Shown here: positions 7,671-15,479 of the stretch, piece after piece
Layout: every line of letters starts with the position of its first letter
Position numbering within the stretch: position 1 is the stretch's first letter
Assembly (NCBI GenBank): GCA_913061025.1
Contig: CAJXUJ010000010.1
Span: 1 to 19,114 of the forward strand
From: an uncultured Actinomycetes bacterium
Lineage (GTDB): Bacteria > Actinomycetota > Actinomycetes > S36-B12
DNA length: 19,114 nucleotides
Reading direction: 5' to 3'
The notes under the pieces: generated by a model
What the model was told of the DNA's origin: nothing
What the model saw: only the letters and a program-made list of their open reading frames with translations
The model's database searches: none
Position numbers and translations under genes: made by a program

Positions 7671-8876
7671 CTACTCGGTTCGAAGGGAGACGGCCTCGGC
7701 CAACGCACGAGCGGGAGACGAAAGCGCGCGTTCAAAAGCCAACTCAGCGGCGCCGATGACGATGCTGTCGGCCCCGAGTTCGGGTTTCACCACGTCAATG
7801 TGCGTGCTGTCGCGGGACAAAGTGAAACGCAGTTCCTCAACGATGGTGTGTTTGTAGGTTCCCAGCAGTTCCGCGAGGTGACCCGCGAGCACAACAGTAT
7901 CCGGGTTCACCAGATTCACGACCGATGCCAACCCCTGCCCGACGGCGCGAGCTGCATTCGCGAGAGCGTTTGCTGATGCAGCATCTCCCTGCGTCGATGC
8001 ACGCATAACGTCCGTAATACCCGCGGCAACTGGATCCATGCCGGCTGACCGGACAATCGTGTTTATTCCGATCGCGGTCTCCCAACAGCCGCGCGCTCCG
8101 CACCGACAGACCGGGCCTTCGGGATCGAATCGCAGGTGGCCGATCTCTCCGGCGTATCCGGAGGCGCCCGTCAGGAGTTCACCTTCGACGATCACTCCGC
8201 CACCGATGCCGACGTCACCGGAAACGAACACCATGGCGCGACTGTCACGGCCGGCACCGCGCGTCCACTCGGCCATGGCTCCCAGCTTGGCGTCGTTGCC
8301 GAGCAGGACCGGGACATGAGCGCCAAATCTTTCACGCATTGCTTCCCCGAGGATCACCCCGAACGGAACATCGACCCAACCGAGAGACGGAGCTCGATGG
8401 ATGGTGGTTCGCGGTGGTTCACCTCCGGGGTCGATAACTCCGGGCATCGCGCATCCGATGCCGGCAATGATGACGTGATCGGGAAGTTCCTCGGCGATCT
8501 CCGAACTACCGGTCACCACCCGAGCCGCGACCTCATACGGGTCGGTGGATCCACGCCGGTGATCCTTACGCCACCGGTGCAGGATTCGGCCACCAAAACC
8601 CTCGACGACGGCACTACTGGAGTCAACGCGCAGATCCCACCCGATCACGGCGAGTGAATCGGGGACTGCAGAGACCATCAGCGAGGGCCGCCCTACCGTT
8701 CCGCCGGCCCCCGCACCTTCCTCGACTATCCCCGCTTCGACCAACTCGGCGACCAGGGACGCCACCGTGCTGCGATTGAGGCCGGTAGCCGAGCCGAGAT
8801 CGGATCTCGACATCGACCCAGCAGCGTGCAGCGCACGCAACACCCGGGTGACGCCCCGACCGTCGATCACCGTCAC
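7671..8876 (-). CDS. ROK-family transcriptional regulator
   Basis: A 401-aa XylR-like regulator. The start is a GTG at 8876 that overlaps the xylB stop (GTGA), with GGGAGG ten bases upstream. Residues about 17-68 form a winged helix-turn-helix (SRSDLGSATGLNRSTVASLV, then a wing ending GRPS). The ROK sugar-sensing domain follows, with GNDAKLGAMAEW (Asp195 type), the signature DVGIGGGVIVEGELL and GEIGH (His247), and the zinc motif CRCGARGCWE (Cys257, 259, 264). The ATP-binding loop DxGGT of ROK kinases is replaced by DLRVDSSS, so this is a regulator and not a kinase. Co-transcription with the FGGY kinase suggests it senses a sugar linked to that kinase. It is a second regulator beside the GntR protein at 16579. 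Confidence 0.9.
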   Translation of the reverse strand: MTVIDGRGVTRVLRALHAAGSMSRSDLGSATGLNRSTVASLVAELVEAGIVEEGAGAGGTVGRPSLMVSAVPDSLAVIGWDLRVDSSSAVVEGFGGRILHRWRKDHRRGSTDPYEVAARVVTGSSEIAEELPDHVIIAGIGCAMPGVIDPGGEPPRTTIHRAPSLGWVDVPFGVILGEAMRERFGAHVPVLLGNDAKLGAMAEWTRGAGRDSRAMVFVSGDVGIGGGVIVEGELLTGASGYAGEIGHLRFDPEGPVCRCGARGCWETAIGINTIVRSAGMDPVAAGITDVMRASTQGDAASANALANAARAVGQGLASVVNLVNPDTVVLAGHLAELLGTYKHTIVEELRFTLSRDSTHIDVVKPELGADSIVIGAAELAFERALSSPARALAEAVSLRTE

Positions 8877-10348
8877 GAGTAGAGCGCCTCCCGCGCCTGC
8901 CGATATTGCTCGCGAACCCGCGGTTCGGGACGTGGTTCGCGCACGACGGTTTCCCCGGGTCGAACGTCCGTCCACGATGGCGGCTCACCACCGCGCAGAA
9001 CCCAGGCTGCCTGACGCGCGGCGCCGTCAGCGACGTACTCCCCGGCGGGTGGGATCTCTACAGGCACGTCAACCAGACGCGATGCCACCTCGACGACCGC
9101 CGGATTCGACGCGGCACCGCCGACCACGAGTACCCGGCGCGGGGCCACACCCACCTCGACAAGTGCATCGACGGCGTCGGCCAGACCGCCAAGCATCCCC
9201 TCGACGGCGGCTCGAGCAAGATTCGCCGGAGAGAGGTTGGTGCGGCTGATGCCGTGCAACGATCCGCGGGCGTTGGGGAGATTGGGTGTTCGCTCGCCAT
9301 CGAAGTAGGGCAGCATCACCAGGCCCTCGGCGCCCGGCTCCGCGGAGATCGCCAGCGCGGCGAAATCGTCCATATCGACACCGAGCAATTCGGCGGTACT
9401 CGTCAGGATCCTGGCGGCATTCAACGTGCAGACCAATGGCAGGAAAGCGCCGGATGCATCGGCGAATCCTGCGACAAGCCCAGAGGCGTCACTCGTCGGT
9501 GCATCAGAACCCGCGAATGCGGTTCCCGAGGTTCCGAGAGACACGACAACGTCCCCCGCACCGATTCCCAACGCAAACGCGGCCCCCATGTTGTCGCCGG
9601 TGCCCGGCCCGATCAACACGGGAGAACTGCCGGATATCCCCAACTGCGCGCGGGCCGCGGCACCAACCTCGGCGACCACCTCGCGCGGCCCGGCTACTCG
9701 AGGAAGTTCCACGTCATGGCCGAGCGCGCGTTCGAGGATGTCGCGTCGATATTCACCATCACGGGGTGACCAGTAACCCGTGCCGCTGGCATCGCCGCGA
9801 TCAGTGGTGGCCACCTCGGGGCGATCAGCGAGCAGCCAGGTGAGGTAGTCGTGCGGCAGCATGATCTGTGACGTTCGTGCTGCATTCGCCGGTTCGTTGC
9901 GAGCCATCCACCGAACCTTGCTTACCGTAAAGGCGGCGAGGGGGACGCTGCCCACTGCATCGGCCCAAGCACCCGGTCCACCGAGTTCCTCGACGAGTTC
10001 GGTGGCATCGTCGGCCGATCGGGTGTCGTTCCAGAGGAGGGCCGGCCGAACCACCTCTCCAGCTTCATCTAGCGCGACCATTCCGTGCTGCTGTCCGGCA
10101 ACCGAGATGGATTCAACGCCCTCGAGCAAACCATCGGAACACGCTTCGACGAAAGCGTCCCACCATGCCGTGGGGTCGACCTCCGTTCCGTCCGGGTGAG
10201 AAGCACGTCCCTCGCGTACCCAGGCACCGGTATCGGCGTCGCGAACAACGACCTTGACCGACTGGGTTGAGGTATCCACACCTGCGACGAGAGTTGCTTG
10301 ACTGCGAGAAGGAGACGAGGCGGTGGTCACGGAGGAACCGTGCCACAA
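8873..10348 (-). CDS. xylB: Xylulokinase-like FGGY carbohydrate kinase
   Basis: An FGGY kinase of usual length (491 aa from TTG at 10348). The N-terminal phosphate-binding loop is GVDTSTQSVK (23-32). SVAGQQHGMVALD (82-94) and LWNDTRS (105-111) are typical of xylulokinases, as is TDRGDASGTGYW (182-193). The catalytic base is Asp252 in GPGTGDNMGAA. The C-terminal ATP site shows VVGGAASNP. D-xylulose plus ATP to xylulose-5-phosphate is the default call, but no xylA is present and the neighbours suggest another ketose is possible (apulose or 1-deoxyxylulose, for instance). The TTG has GGAG six bases upstream; a GTG at 10330 is an alternative start without Shine-Dalgarno. It is followed by the ROK gene and divergent from the transketolase operon. 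Confidence 0.9.
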   Translation of the reverse strand: MWHGSSVTTASSPSRSQATLVAGVDTSTQSVKVVVRDADTGAWVREGRASHPDGTEVDPTAWWDAFVEACSDGLLEGVESISVAGQQHGMVALDEAGEVVRPALLWNDTRSADDATELVEELGGPGAWADAVGSVPLAAFTVSKVRWMARNEPANAARTSQIMLPHDYLTWLLADRPEVATTDRGDASGTGYWSPRDGEYRRDILERALGHDVELPRVAGPREVVAEVGAAARAQLGISGSSPVLIGPGTGDNMGAAFALGIGAGDVVVSLGTSGTAFAGSDAPTSDASGLVAGFADASGAFLPLVCTLNAARILTSTAELLGVDMDDFAALAISAEPGAEGLVMLPYFDGERTPNLPNARGSLHGISRTNLSPANLARAAVEGMLGGLADAVDALVEVGVAPRRVLVVGGAASNPAVVEVASRLVDVPVEIPPAGEYVADGAARQAAWVLRGGEPPSWTDVRPGETVVREPRPEPRVREQYRQAREALYS

Positions 10349-10377
10349 ATCCGGCTCCGGGGAGTCCTTGCGTGCAA

Positions 10378-10390
10378 CTTGTAGGACGAC
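10378..10390. promoter_or_regulatory. Probable GntR (HutC-type) operator, site A
   Basis: CTTGTAGGACGAC is an imperfect inverted repeat (TGT-N3-ACA type). It matches 11 of 13 bases of the site at 16533-16545 read on the minus strand. It covers the -35 region of the transketolase promoter and would lie in the leader of the xylB transcript, so one bound repressor could block both directions. Assignment to the window's GntR protein is an inference. Confidence 0.6.
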
Positions 10391-10407
10391 CTATCACTTT
10401 GTACTCT
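10379..10407 (+). promoter_or_regulatory. Promoter of the transketolase-RLP operon, leaderless
   Basis: TTGTAG (10379-10384, -35), a 17-bp spacer and TACTCT (10402-10407, -10) form a plausible sigma-70-type promoter. Six bases separate the -10 box from the ATG at 10414, so the mRNA should start at the ATG. There is no Shine-Dalgarno. The -35 lies within operator site A. On the minus strand TAGCCT (10409-10414) could serve as the xylB -10. Confidence 0.55.
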
Positions 10408-10413
10408 GAGGCT

Positions 10414-11337
10414 ATGGCCCCTAGCCCTTCACCCGATCCCGCGGACATCGCCAGCGGGATTAGACGTCGAGTCCTTGCCCACGTGTTGGCCAACAACGGT
10501 GGCTATCTCAGTCAGGCGTGTTCCTCGGCCGAGCTGCTCGCCGCCCTCTACGGACAAGTCCTGCGATTGGCCCCTACCGACGGTGCCTTGCACCCGCCCG
10601 CATTCGAAGCGGTACCCGGACCCGATTCACCACGCGTATCCGGCGGCATCTTCCACGGAGAACCCGGACCAGAACTCGACCGACTGATCGTCTCTCCGGC
10701 GCACTACGCACTCGTCGTCTATGCCGCGTTGATCGAAGCGGGACGCCTCGACGAGGCTGCTTTGGATCAGTTCAACAAGGACGGCTCCACCGTCGAGATG
10801 ATCGGTGCCGAGCACTCGCCCGGCTTCGAGACCACCACCGGGTCACTTGCTCAGGCCCTCTCGACCGCCGGTGGTATCGCCCTCGGACGCCGACTCAAAG
10901 GTGAGTCCGGACGCACCTTCGTCTTCATGAGTGACGGGGAGTTCCAAGAAGGCCAAACCTGGGAGGCGGTGCAGGCACTCGCCTACTACGGACTGGATTC
11001 CGTTCGCGTGGTGGTCGATGTCAATCGAGCACAGTGCGACGGCCCGATGGATTCCGTCATGACGATCGAACCCCTCACAACCAAACTCAAGGCCTTCGGC
11101 GCGAGCGCCGAGTCAGTTGATGGTCACGACATCGCGAGTCTCAGTCGCGCGCTCGAGCGACCAACCGGCAAGCCACATTTCGTTCTCGCCTACACCGATC
11201 CGGTACGCGGCGTTCCACTCATGAACAAGCGTCGTCCCGTCCTTCACTACCTCCGGTTCACCGGACCCGAGGAGCGCAAGGAGTACGAGGACTTCTACGC
11301 ACAGATGCTGCTCAACGGTTCGGAGGTTGTCCGATGA
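10414..11337 (+). CDS. Transketolase-like subunit A (N-terminal, ThDP pyrophosphate domain)
   Basis: 307 aa, corresponding to the N-terminal half of a full transketolase. The ThDP/Mg motif is SDGEFQEGQTWEA (173-185) with Asn204 in VVVDVNRAQCDG, a GDG(x)N-type motif in which Ser replaces the first Gly. Other active-site landmarks are SPAHYAL (His97), EHSPGFETTTGSLAQALS (133-150) and GGIALGRRLKG. It must pair with the next gene to make a full active site. Such two-gene transketolases transfer C2 ketol units between sugar phosphates; AptAB, acting on apulose-4-phosphate, is one characterised two-subunit example I recall, but the substrate here is open. The ATG at 10414 lies just after a promoter. 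The stop overlaps the next start. Confidence 0.9.
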   Translation: MAPSPSPDPADIASGIRRRVLAHVLANNGGYLSQACSSAELLAALYGQVLRLAPTDGALHPPAFEAVPGPDSPRVSGGIFHGEPGPELDRLIVSPAHYALVVYAALIEAGRLDEAALDQFNKDGSTVEMIGAEHSPGFETTTGSLAQALSTAGGIALGRRLKGESGRTFVFMSDGEFQEGQTWEAVQALAYYGLDSVRVVVDVNRAQCDGPMDSVMTIEPLTTKLKAFGASAESVDGHDIASLSRALERPTGKPHFVLAYTDPVRGVPLMNKRRPVLHYLRFTGPEERKEYEDFYAQMLLNGSEVVR

Positions 11338-12374
11338 GCAACCAACGAAATGTGGAGATCGTCACCCGCCCGCACGTCGAGAACTTCATCGAGTGGTCTG
11401 CTGACAAGCCCGAGGTCCTCGTTCTCAGCGCAGACCTCACGAACTCGTGCGAGGTCGGCAAATGGCGCGATACCTACCCCGACCGCTTCTTCTCCATGGG
11501 AATGGCCGAGCAAAACATGGTGAGTTTCGCGGCCGGCCTTGCCCGTGAAGGTTTTGAACCGTGGCTGCACACCTTCGCCGTGTTCCTCTACCGCCGCCCC
11601 TTGGACCAACTTCAAATGTCCGTTGCCTACCCGAATCTGAAAGTTCGACTCGTGGGATTCCTACCGGGCATCACCACTCCTGGCGGCGTTACGCATCAGG
11701 CGATCGACGACGTCGCGGTCATGCGGGCGATTCCGAACATGACGATTCTGGAAACCGGCGATGCCACCGAGGTCGAGTCCGTCCTCGACGTCGCGCACGA
11801 GATAGATGGCCCGGTGTATATCCGGATGCTGCGCGGCGAGGTCCCACGATTGTTTCCTGAACCGATGCAGTTCAACACCGCACGCGTGCTCGCAGTGGCC
11901 GGAGCGAGCCTTGAGGATCCAGCCGACCTCGTGGTTCTGACATCAGGCATCGAGACAGAGGAGGCCCTGAGAGCAGTTCCAGCTTTGCAGGACGCTGGGG
12001 TGGGCATCACCCACCTGCATGTGTCCACTCTCAAGCCCTTCACCGATCCCACCGTGCTCACGGCGTTGCGCAGCGCGCGCAGCGGTGTCATCACGATGGA
12101 GAACCACCTGGTGACCGGTGGCCTGGGATCGGCGGTTGCCGAGGTGATGGCCGAGTCGGGCATCGGAACGCCGTTGCACCGCATCGGCCTGCACGACACC
12201 TACGCCCATGGAGCATCGCAGGCGTATTTGCTGCGTGAATACGACCTTGATGCCATGTCTTTGGTCCAAGCAGCCGGACAGTTGCTCGGGCGAACGTTTG
12301 ATATCGATGCTGCTGACCTGGCACCGGTACGCATCGCCGCCACGCATAGCAGCGCGAAGGTTGAAGCACTGTGA
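11334..12374 (+). CDS. Transketolase-like subunit B (pyrimidine-binding and C-terminal domains)
   Basis: 346 aa, the partner of the preceding subunit. The pyrimidine-binding domain carries the catalytic Glu59 in FFSMGMAEQNMVSFAAG, which activates ThDP, and the transketolase pattern PNLKVRLVGFLPGITTPGGVTHQAIDDVAVMRAIP at about 100-134. The C-terminal transketolase domain begins near residue 190 (DLVVLTSGIETEEAL) and includes VITMENHLVTGGLGSAVAE. It overlaps the upstream gene as ATGA with GGAGG upstream, and the downstream RuBisCO-like gene as GTGA, so all three products are likely made in similar amounts. The DXS and pyruvate-dehydrogenase beta families share this fold, but the overall match is to the transketolase group. 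Confidence 0.9.
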   Translation: MSNQRNVEIVTRPHVENFIEWSADKPEVLVLSADLTNSCEVGKWRDTYPDRFFSMGMAEQNMVSFAAGLAREGFEPWLHTFAVFLYRRPLDQLQMSVAYPNLKVRLVGFLPGITTPGGVTHQAIDDVAVMRAIPNMTILETGDATEVESVLDVAHEIDGPVYIRMLRGEVPRLFPEPMQFNTARVLAVAGASLEDPADLVVLTSGIETEEALRAVPALQDAGVGITHLHVSTLKPFTDPTVLTALRSARSGVITMENHLVTGGLGSAVAEVMAESGIGTPLHRIGLHDTYAHGASQAYLLREYDLDAMSLVQAAGQLLGRTFDIDAADLAPVRIAATHSSAKVEAL

Positions 12375-13468
12375 GCACATCGACCGGCGATCGGATCGAG
12401 GTCGACTACCGAATCACGGGCGGCGATCCGGAGCAGATCGCCGAGGCCATCCGAGTCGAGCAGACCATCGAGTTTCCGTTCGACCTCGCCCCAGCATGGA
12501 TCCAAAAAGAGGTTGTGGGTCACATTGCCGAGGTGTCTGACAACACGGTCACCATCGCCTACCACCCGGGAGTCGCCGGCGGTGGTCTGCCGCAGTTGCT
12601 GAACTTGCTCTGGGGAAACGTCTCTCTCTTCCCTGGCGTTCGAGTGACCGACCTCCGGCTCCCGGACTCGATCCTCAACCAGTTCCGCGGCCCTCGATTC
12701 GGCGTCGCAGGGCTTCGAGACCTATTCGAAGCACCCACGAGGCCTCTGCTGTGTACCGCGATCAAGCCAATGGGATCAACGCCGGACGAACTCGCCGAGA
12801 TGGCCGGAACCCTGGCCACCGCGGGATTCGACATCATCAAGGACGACCACGGCCTCGCCGATCAACCCTGGGCATTGTGGAAGGAGCGCGTCGCCGAGGT
12901 TGCCACCCGGGTGACCGAAGCCGCAGCGGCCGCCGGGACCAATGCGGTCTACATGCCCAGCATGAATGTGACATCCGATCGGCTCACCGAGGCCGCTTTC
13001 TTTGCGAAGGAAGCGGGTGCCGGTGCTCTGCTGGTCTTGCCCGGCATCTGCGGCTTCGACGCGATGCGTGCACTGGCCGACAACGACGATCTGGGTCTAC
13101 CCATCATGGCCCACCCGTCACTCCTCGGCTCGAACGTGGTGAACCCAACCCAGGGCCTGAACCACGGAGTGCTGTTCGGCACGATCATGCGGCTAGCCGG
13201 AGCCGATATCTCGATCTTTCCGAATTACGGCGGACGGTTCAGCTTCTCTCCCGAGGAGTGTGCTGACATCAAGAACCACTGCCTCGCGCCACTCGCAGAC
13301 CTGTCTGCCGCCTGGCCGAGCCCCGGTGGCGGCATGACCTTGGATCGGATCGATGAGCTACTCGAGTTCTACGGCACCGACGCTGCACTGTTGATCGGCG
13401 GCGCCCTTCACCGAGGTGACCTCGCAAAGAACGCATCCGAACTCGTCGAGCGCGTTCACTCCTTCTAA
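12371..13468 (+). CDS. RuBisCO-like protein (form IV, non-carboxylating)
   Basis: 365 aa, shorter than true RuBisCO large subunits, with the N-terminal domain and the TIM barrel. Visible equivalents in spinach numbering: Asn123 is Asn83 (WGNVS), Lys175 is Lys132 (TAIKP), the carbamylated Lys201 is Lys157 and Asp203 is Asp159 (FDIIKDDHGLADQP), His294 is His248 (MAHPS), and the phosphate-binding glycines are kept (SPGGGMT, LIGGALH). Differences: Lys177 is Met134, Glu204 is His160, Arg295 is Pro249, His327 is Asn285, and loop 6 lacks a clear Lys334. CO2 fixation is therefore improbable. Characterised relatives are enolases, isomerases or decarboxylases (MtnW, the R. rubrum RLP, OiaX). The GTG start overlaps the transketolase stop and GAAGG lies upstream. 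The substrate is unknown; probably a ketose phosphate related to the neighbours. Confidence 0.93.
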   Translation: MSTSTGDRIEVDYRITGGDPEQIAEAIRVEQTIEFPFDLAPAWIQKEVVGHIAEVSDNTVTIAYHPGVAGGGLPQLLNLLWGNVSLFPGVRVTDLRLPDSILNQFRGPRFGVAGLRDLFEAPTRPLLCTAIKPMGSTPDELAEMAGTLATAGFDIIKDDHGLADQPWALWKERVAEVATRVTEAAAAAGTNAVYMPSMNVTSDRLTEAAFFAKEAGAGALLVLPGICGFDAMRALADNDDLGLPIMAHPSLLGSNVVNPTQGLNHGVLFGTIMRLAGADISIFPNYGGRFSFSPEECADIKNHCLAPLADLSAAWPSPGGGMTLDRIDELLEFYGTDAALLIGGALHRGDLAKNASELVERVHSF

Positions 13469-13492
13469 GAGGAGTCTTCGGCGGAGACCTCT
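13468..13492. terminator. Short bulged hairpin between two convergent stop codons
   Basis: AGAGG (13468-13472) pairs with CCTCT (13488-13492) and the stem can continue as TCT/AGA after a two-base bulge. It overlaps the stop codons of both the RuBisCO-like gene and the aldolase fusion gene. With only 22 bp between them, it is the sole candidate for a bidirectional terminator, and a weak one. Confidence 0.35.
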
Positions 13493-15479
13493 AACGAGGG
13501 AAAGCCCCTGCCACTCCACCGTCCACCGTCAGCACCGATCCTGTGGTGCGCGATGAACGGTCCGAGAGCAGGAACTCAACCGACGCCGCGACATCCGCGG
13601 TGGTCACACGCCGCTTGAGCAGGTTTCTTGCGGCGTAGAAATCCTCGAGTTGCTCGGGGGCAATCCCGTGTGCCGCGGCGCGCTCTTCCCGAAGTCCGCT
13701 GTCCCAGAGTTTCGAATTGTCGAAGACAGCATCGGGATTCACCGCATTCGCTCGAATGCCCGAGGCTCCGCCCTCGAGAGCCGCGATGCGCATCAACTGC
13801 ACCATCCCGGCCTTGCTCACCGAGTAGGCACCGAAATTCGCGCCCGGACCGAACGCGTTCTTGCTAGCGACATAGACCAATGAACCGCCAATGCCCTGTT
13901 CCTGCATGACCCGCATGGACTCCCGCGTCAGCATGAAAGCGCTGGTGAGATTGATGTCGAGAGCCGATCTCCACTGCTCATCGGTGAGTTCAGTGAGTGA
14001 ACCTGTGACACCGATACCTGCGTTCAGGACAACTCCATCGAGTCCACCGAAATGCGTCACGGTAGAACGCACTGTGCGATGGACGATGTCGGAATCCGAT
14101 TGATCACCGGCCACGGTAATCGGCTCGGGGCCACCAGCTTCAACGATCGCACTCGCAACTTCATCAAGGCCCGATGAGTCGAGATCCGCGAGGGCTACCG
14201 AGCACCCCGCACTCGCCAGTGAGATCGCAATCCCGCGACCGATCCCAGATGCAGCGCCCGTAACGATGGCGATTCGACCGGAGAATTCCGCGGGAGCTGG
14301 TTTCAGACTGAGTTTGTATAGCTCCATCGGCCAGTAGTCGAAGCGGAACGTTTCAGCATCACTCAGTGGCTCTGGATCACCGAACGCCTCCAGCACCGTT
14401 CGCGCCACCGAGTGGGTGTGCAAAGCGATGTCGGCAGCGACAGCTGCATCCTTCGTGTTCTGACCCGTCGTTATCGCGCCAACACCGGGAACCAGAACCA
14501 CGCGCGGCACCGGATCGTGCCCCGCATAACCCTCGGGCATGAGGTCGGAGTTCCGTTCAACGTAGGACTCGTAGTTCCGCACGTATGAGTCAACGGACTC
14601 GGCAACAGATTCCGCATCCGTTGATGTCAGAGCCATGGACAGCGGCTTGATGCGCAGCATGTGATCGGCGCTGGACACACCACCCGCCACGATGGTGTCG
14701 AGTTGGGGATGGTCGGCAACATCACGGAGTCGGTCATCGACCCGAAGCACTCGACGTCCAGTCCTTGAGACCGATCCACGCAGGTGGAGTAGCAGCTTCT
14801 CGAGTTCGTCGTCGGAGACATCATCGTGGCGCGCCGGCGGACCGGGGACGATCGAGTGAGCGTCGACAAAGGCACGGGCGCGATCAACAACCTCGATCGT
14901 GCGCTGGTAGCACGAATCGGAATCCTCGGCCCACGTGACGAGACCATGGTGAGCCAGGACAACGCCCTCGTAGTGCGCCAGATCGCCCACGATCGAACTC
15001 AGCTCGAATCCCGGTCGGATCCAATCGACGTACGCGAAACCATCACCGAGCGCTTCACGAGTGACCTGCTGGCCGTTCGCGTGGTTGGTCAGCGCACAGA
15101 TCGCGTCCGCATGGACGTGATCGATGTGGGTAAACGGAAGGAAGGCGTGAAGAAGGGTCTCGATTGAGGGCCGTCGGGCACCGGGGTCAAGAAGTGCTCG
15201 GGTGACCAAGTCGGTCATCTCTTCGTCGCTCATCTCGCCGCGATCGCGCAGAGCGAGAAGCTCATTCAAGCGAAGGGCAGGGTAGTCCGAATCCACCGAC
15301 CCACGCATGTCGGCACCTGAGCCCTTGACCCACATCACCTGCTGCTCGCGCCCCAGATGATCGGTGATCACCCCCTTCGCGGAAGTGTTGCCACCCCCGT
15401 AGACAACGAGCGATGGATCGTCACCGATGCGATTCGAACGGTCGACGAGTTGGTGCAGCGGTTGCAGCGCGTCGGTCAT
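13491..15479 (-). CDS. Bifunctional class II aldolase / short-chain dehydrogenase
   Basis: 662 aa with two catalytic domains. The N-terminal domain (about 1-390) is a class II (zinc) aldolase of the RhaD/fuculose-phosphate type: YGGGNTSAK phosphate site (27-35), VKGSGADM (51-58), SIETLLH with Glu107, and zinc ligands in HVHAD (His121, His123) and HHG (His178). The C-terminal domain (about 400-662) is an SDR: TGAASGIG (407-414), NAG (486-488), Ser539, and YSVSK (Tyr552, Lys556). The same fusion is known from actinobacterial and Bacillus rhamnose pathways, where it splits a 1-phosphoketose into DHAP and lactaldehyde and then oxidises the aldehyde. No rhamnose genes are present here, and the MtnA-like partner suggests another 1-phosphoketose. 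The ATG overlaps the mtnA-like stop. Confidence 0.93.
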   Translation of the reverse strand: MTDALQPLHQLVDRSNRIGDDPSLVVYGGGNTSAKGVITDHLGREQQVMWVKGSGADMRGSVDSDYPALRLNELLALRDRGEMSDEEMTDLVTRALLDPGARRPSIETLLHAFLPFTHIDHVHADAICALTNHANGQQVTREALGDGFAYVDWIRPGFELSSIVGDLAHYEGVVLAHHGLVTWAEDSDSCYQRTIEVVDRARAFVDAHSIVPGPPARHDDVSDDELEKLLLHLRGSVSRTGRRVLRVDDRLRDVADHPQLDTIVAGGVSSADHMLRIKPLSMALTSTDAESVAESVDSYVRNYESYVERNSDLMPEGYAGHDPVPRVVLVPGVGAITTGQNTKDAAVAADIALHTHSVARTVLEAFGDPEPLSDAETFRFDYWPMELYKLSLKPAPAEFSGRIAIVTGAASGIGRGIAISLASAGCSVALADLDSSGLDEVASAIVEAGGPEPITVAGDQSDSDIVHRTVRSTVTHFGGLDGVVLNAGIGVTGSLTELTDEQWRSALDINLTSAFMLTRESMRVMQEQGIGGSLVYVASKNAFGPGANFGAYSVSKAGMVQLMRIAALEGGASGIRANAVNPDAVFDNSKLWDSGLREERAAAHGIAPEQLEDFYAARNLLKRRVTTADVAASVEFLLSDRSSRTTGSVLTVDGGVAGAFPR

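Noticed and set aside
6958..7857. 299-aa ORF on the plus strand running through the hairpin region
   Set aside because: It is out of frame with the 515-aa protein, crosses the terminator hairpins and overlaps the ROK gene; its composition is that of a high-GC shadow frame.
12371..13468. True carboxylating RuBisCO
   Set aside because: Several catalytic residues are replaced, the protein is short, and no phosphoribulokinase or small-subunit gene is present.
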